Positions 28,105-28,461 of a DNA stretch of 28,461 bases are shown piece by piece; position 1 is the first letter of the stretch, and each line of letters begins with the position of its first letter. The stretch is taken from the NCBI GenBank assembly GCA_011109175.1, contig RDEW01000090.1, positions 78,163-106,623 on the forward strand. The letters are read 5' to 3'. A program made the position numbers and the translations under genes. Source of the stretch: Dicyema japonicum (Eukaryota; Dicyemida; Rhombozoa; Dicyemidae). The notes beneath the pieces are model-generated. The model saw nothing but the letters and a program-made list of their open reading frames with translations, ran no database searches and had not been told where the DNA came from.

Positions 28105-28461
28105 TCTGAAATATCGGCCAGTTGGGGAAAGTCTATCTGGGTTGGAAAAGGAAGCGACTCCTCTTATTCAAAAATTCAGACGCATAGAACGAATAACGAT
28201 TGTAATTGATAAATTTTAACATTTAGAATACTTCTGACGAGGATCAACAGGAGGGAAATACAAAATTTGTTTATCCACTTTTTAATTTTAGAATTTTCCA
28301 GCCAATACGAGTTCCATGACAAAACAAGTGACTGTATTTCCAAGTTTTATTAAAATAGTTCACAAAATGGAAATTTGACAAACCGAGTGCTTTGCATTTG
28401 GAAGAACTAAAATTATATTTTAACCAGAATTTCCCAGCTGATGTTTCAAACAAGCTACTTT
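28105..28461 (+). CDS. Host gene with three 23-25-nt introns, partial at window end, function unknown
   Basis: Four exons read as one stop-free frame if three tiny introns are removed: 28202-28226 (25 nt), 28269-28291 (23 nt) and 28334-28358 (25 nt), all GT...TAG. Exons: 28105-28201 (LKYRPVGESLSGLEKEATPL, IQKFRRIERITI), 28227-28268 (NTSDEDQQEGNTKF), 28292-28333 (NFPANTSSMTKQVT) and 28359 to the end (FTKWKFDKPSALHLEELKLY, FNQNFPADVSNKLL). Without splicing each exon runs into stops or a different frame, so the fit of three same-sized introns is strong evidence. A preceding intron at 28082-28104 is likely. The start lies upstream and is unresolved. The polypeptide is mixed charged and helical in look, with an acidic, serine-rich middle. 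No family recognised. Confidence 0.62.

Noticed and set aside
28271-28453. Minus-strand frame of 60 codons
   Set aside because: It is antisense to the exons of the gene at 28105-28461, whose splicing pattern is more convincing.

Overview
The window is eukaryotic, AT-rich and dominated by decayed transposable elements. I see no operons, ribosome binding sites, CRISPR arrays, rRNA genes or functional tRNA genes. The element set (RTE-type and Jockey/CR1-type non-LTR retrotransposons, a further retrotransposon lineage with a CCHC plus nuclease-like C-terminus, a tRNA-derived SINE, and a Ginger-like transposon with a retroviral-type integrase) points to an animal. At the right-hand end the reading frame of a host-gene-like segment is restored by introns of only 23-25 nt. 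Introns that short are known from dicyemid mesozoans, so a dicyemid is my leading guess for the host. This is inference, not identification.

Layout. 1-1037: no gene, with an exact 232-bp duplication around a single N. 1074-1766 (-): RTE remnant. 1795-3870 (+): long, broken Jockey-type copy ending in a (TAA)n-like tail. 4203-5596: a 1.4-kb DNA transposon with 50-bp terminal inverted repeats and a 5-bp target duplication; it holds an integrase-like gene that lost its catalytic core and a nested 5'-truncated RTE copy. 6022-6374 (-): Jockey-type C-terminal scrap. 6590-6745 (-): SINE. 6859-9869 (+): near full-length RTE element bounded by an 11-bp direct repeat. 10177-10922 (+): Jockey-type reverse transcriptase (RT) fragment. 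11116-11560: assembly gap. 11561-13087 (-): best preserved RTE copy. 13260-14540 (-): another RTE copy without its RT core. 14541-17340: AT-rich, no confident gene, two repeat structures. 17347-17595 (+): possible 5' part of a Tctex-type dynein light chain gene. 18226-18990 (-): retrotransposon ORF1 with a zinc knuckle. 19115-19990 (+): another RT remnant with a core deletion. 21112-21600 (-): possible intron-containing gene of unknown function. 21747-21902 (+): second SINE copy. 22394-22941 (+) and 23634-25345 (-): two convergent copies of the CCHC/nuclease-like lineage. 25487-26850 (-): two Jockey-type RT fragments in tandem. 27079-27566 (+) and 28105-28461 (+): two probable host genes with very short introns, both of unknown function.

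Working relationships. None of the retrotransposon copies is intact, so none looks autonomous. The likely functional content is the host genes at the right end and perhaps those at 17.3 kb and 21.1-21.6 kb. Two themes recur. Many elements carry short direct duplications (91-135 bp), and five independent elements have lost the catalytic core while keeping both flanks. Because the assembly also contains single-N joins, one of them inside an exact duplication, some of this may come from gap closing rather than evolution.
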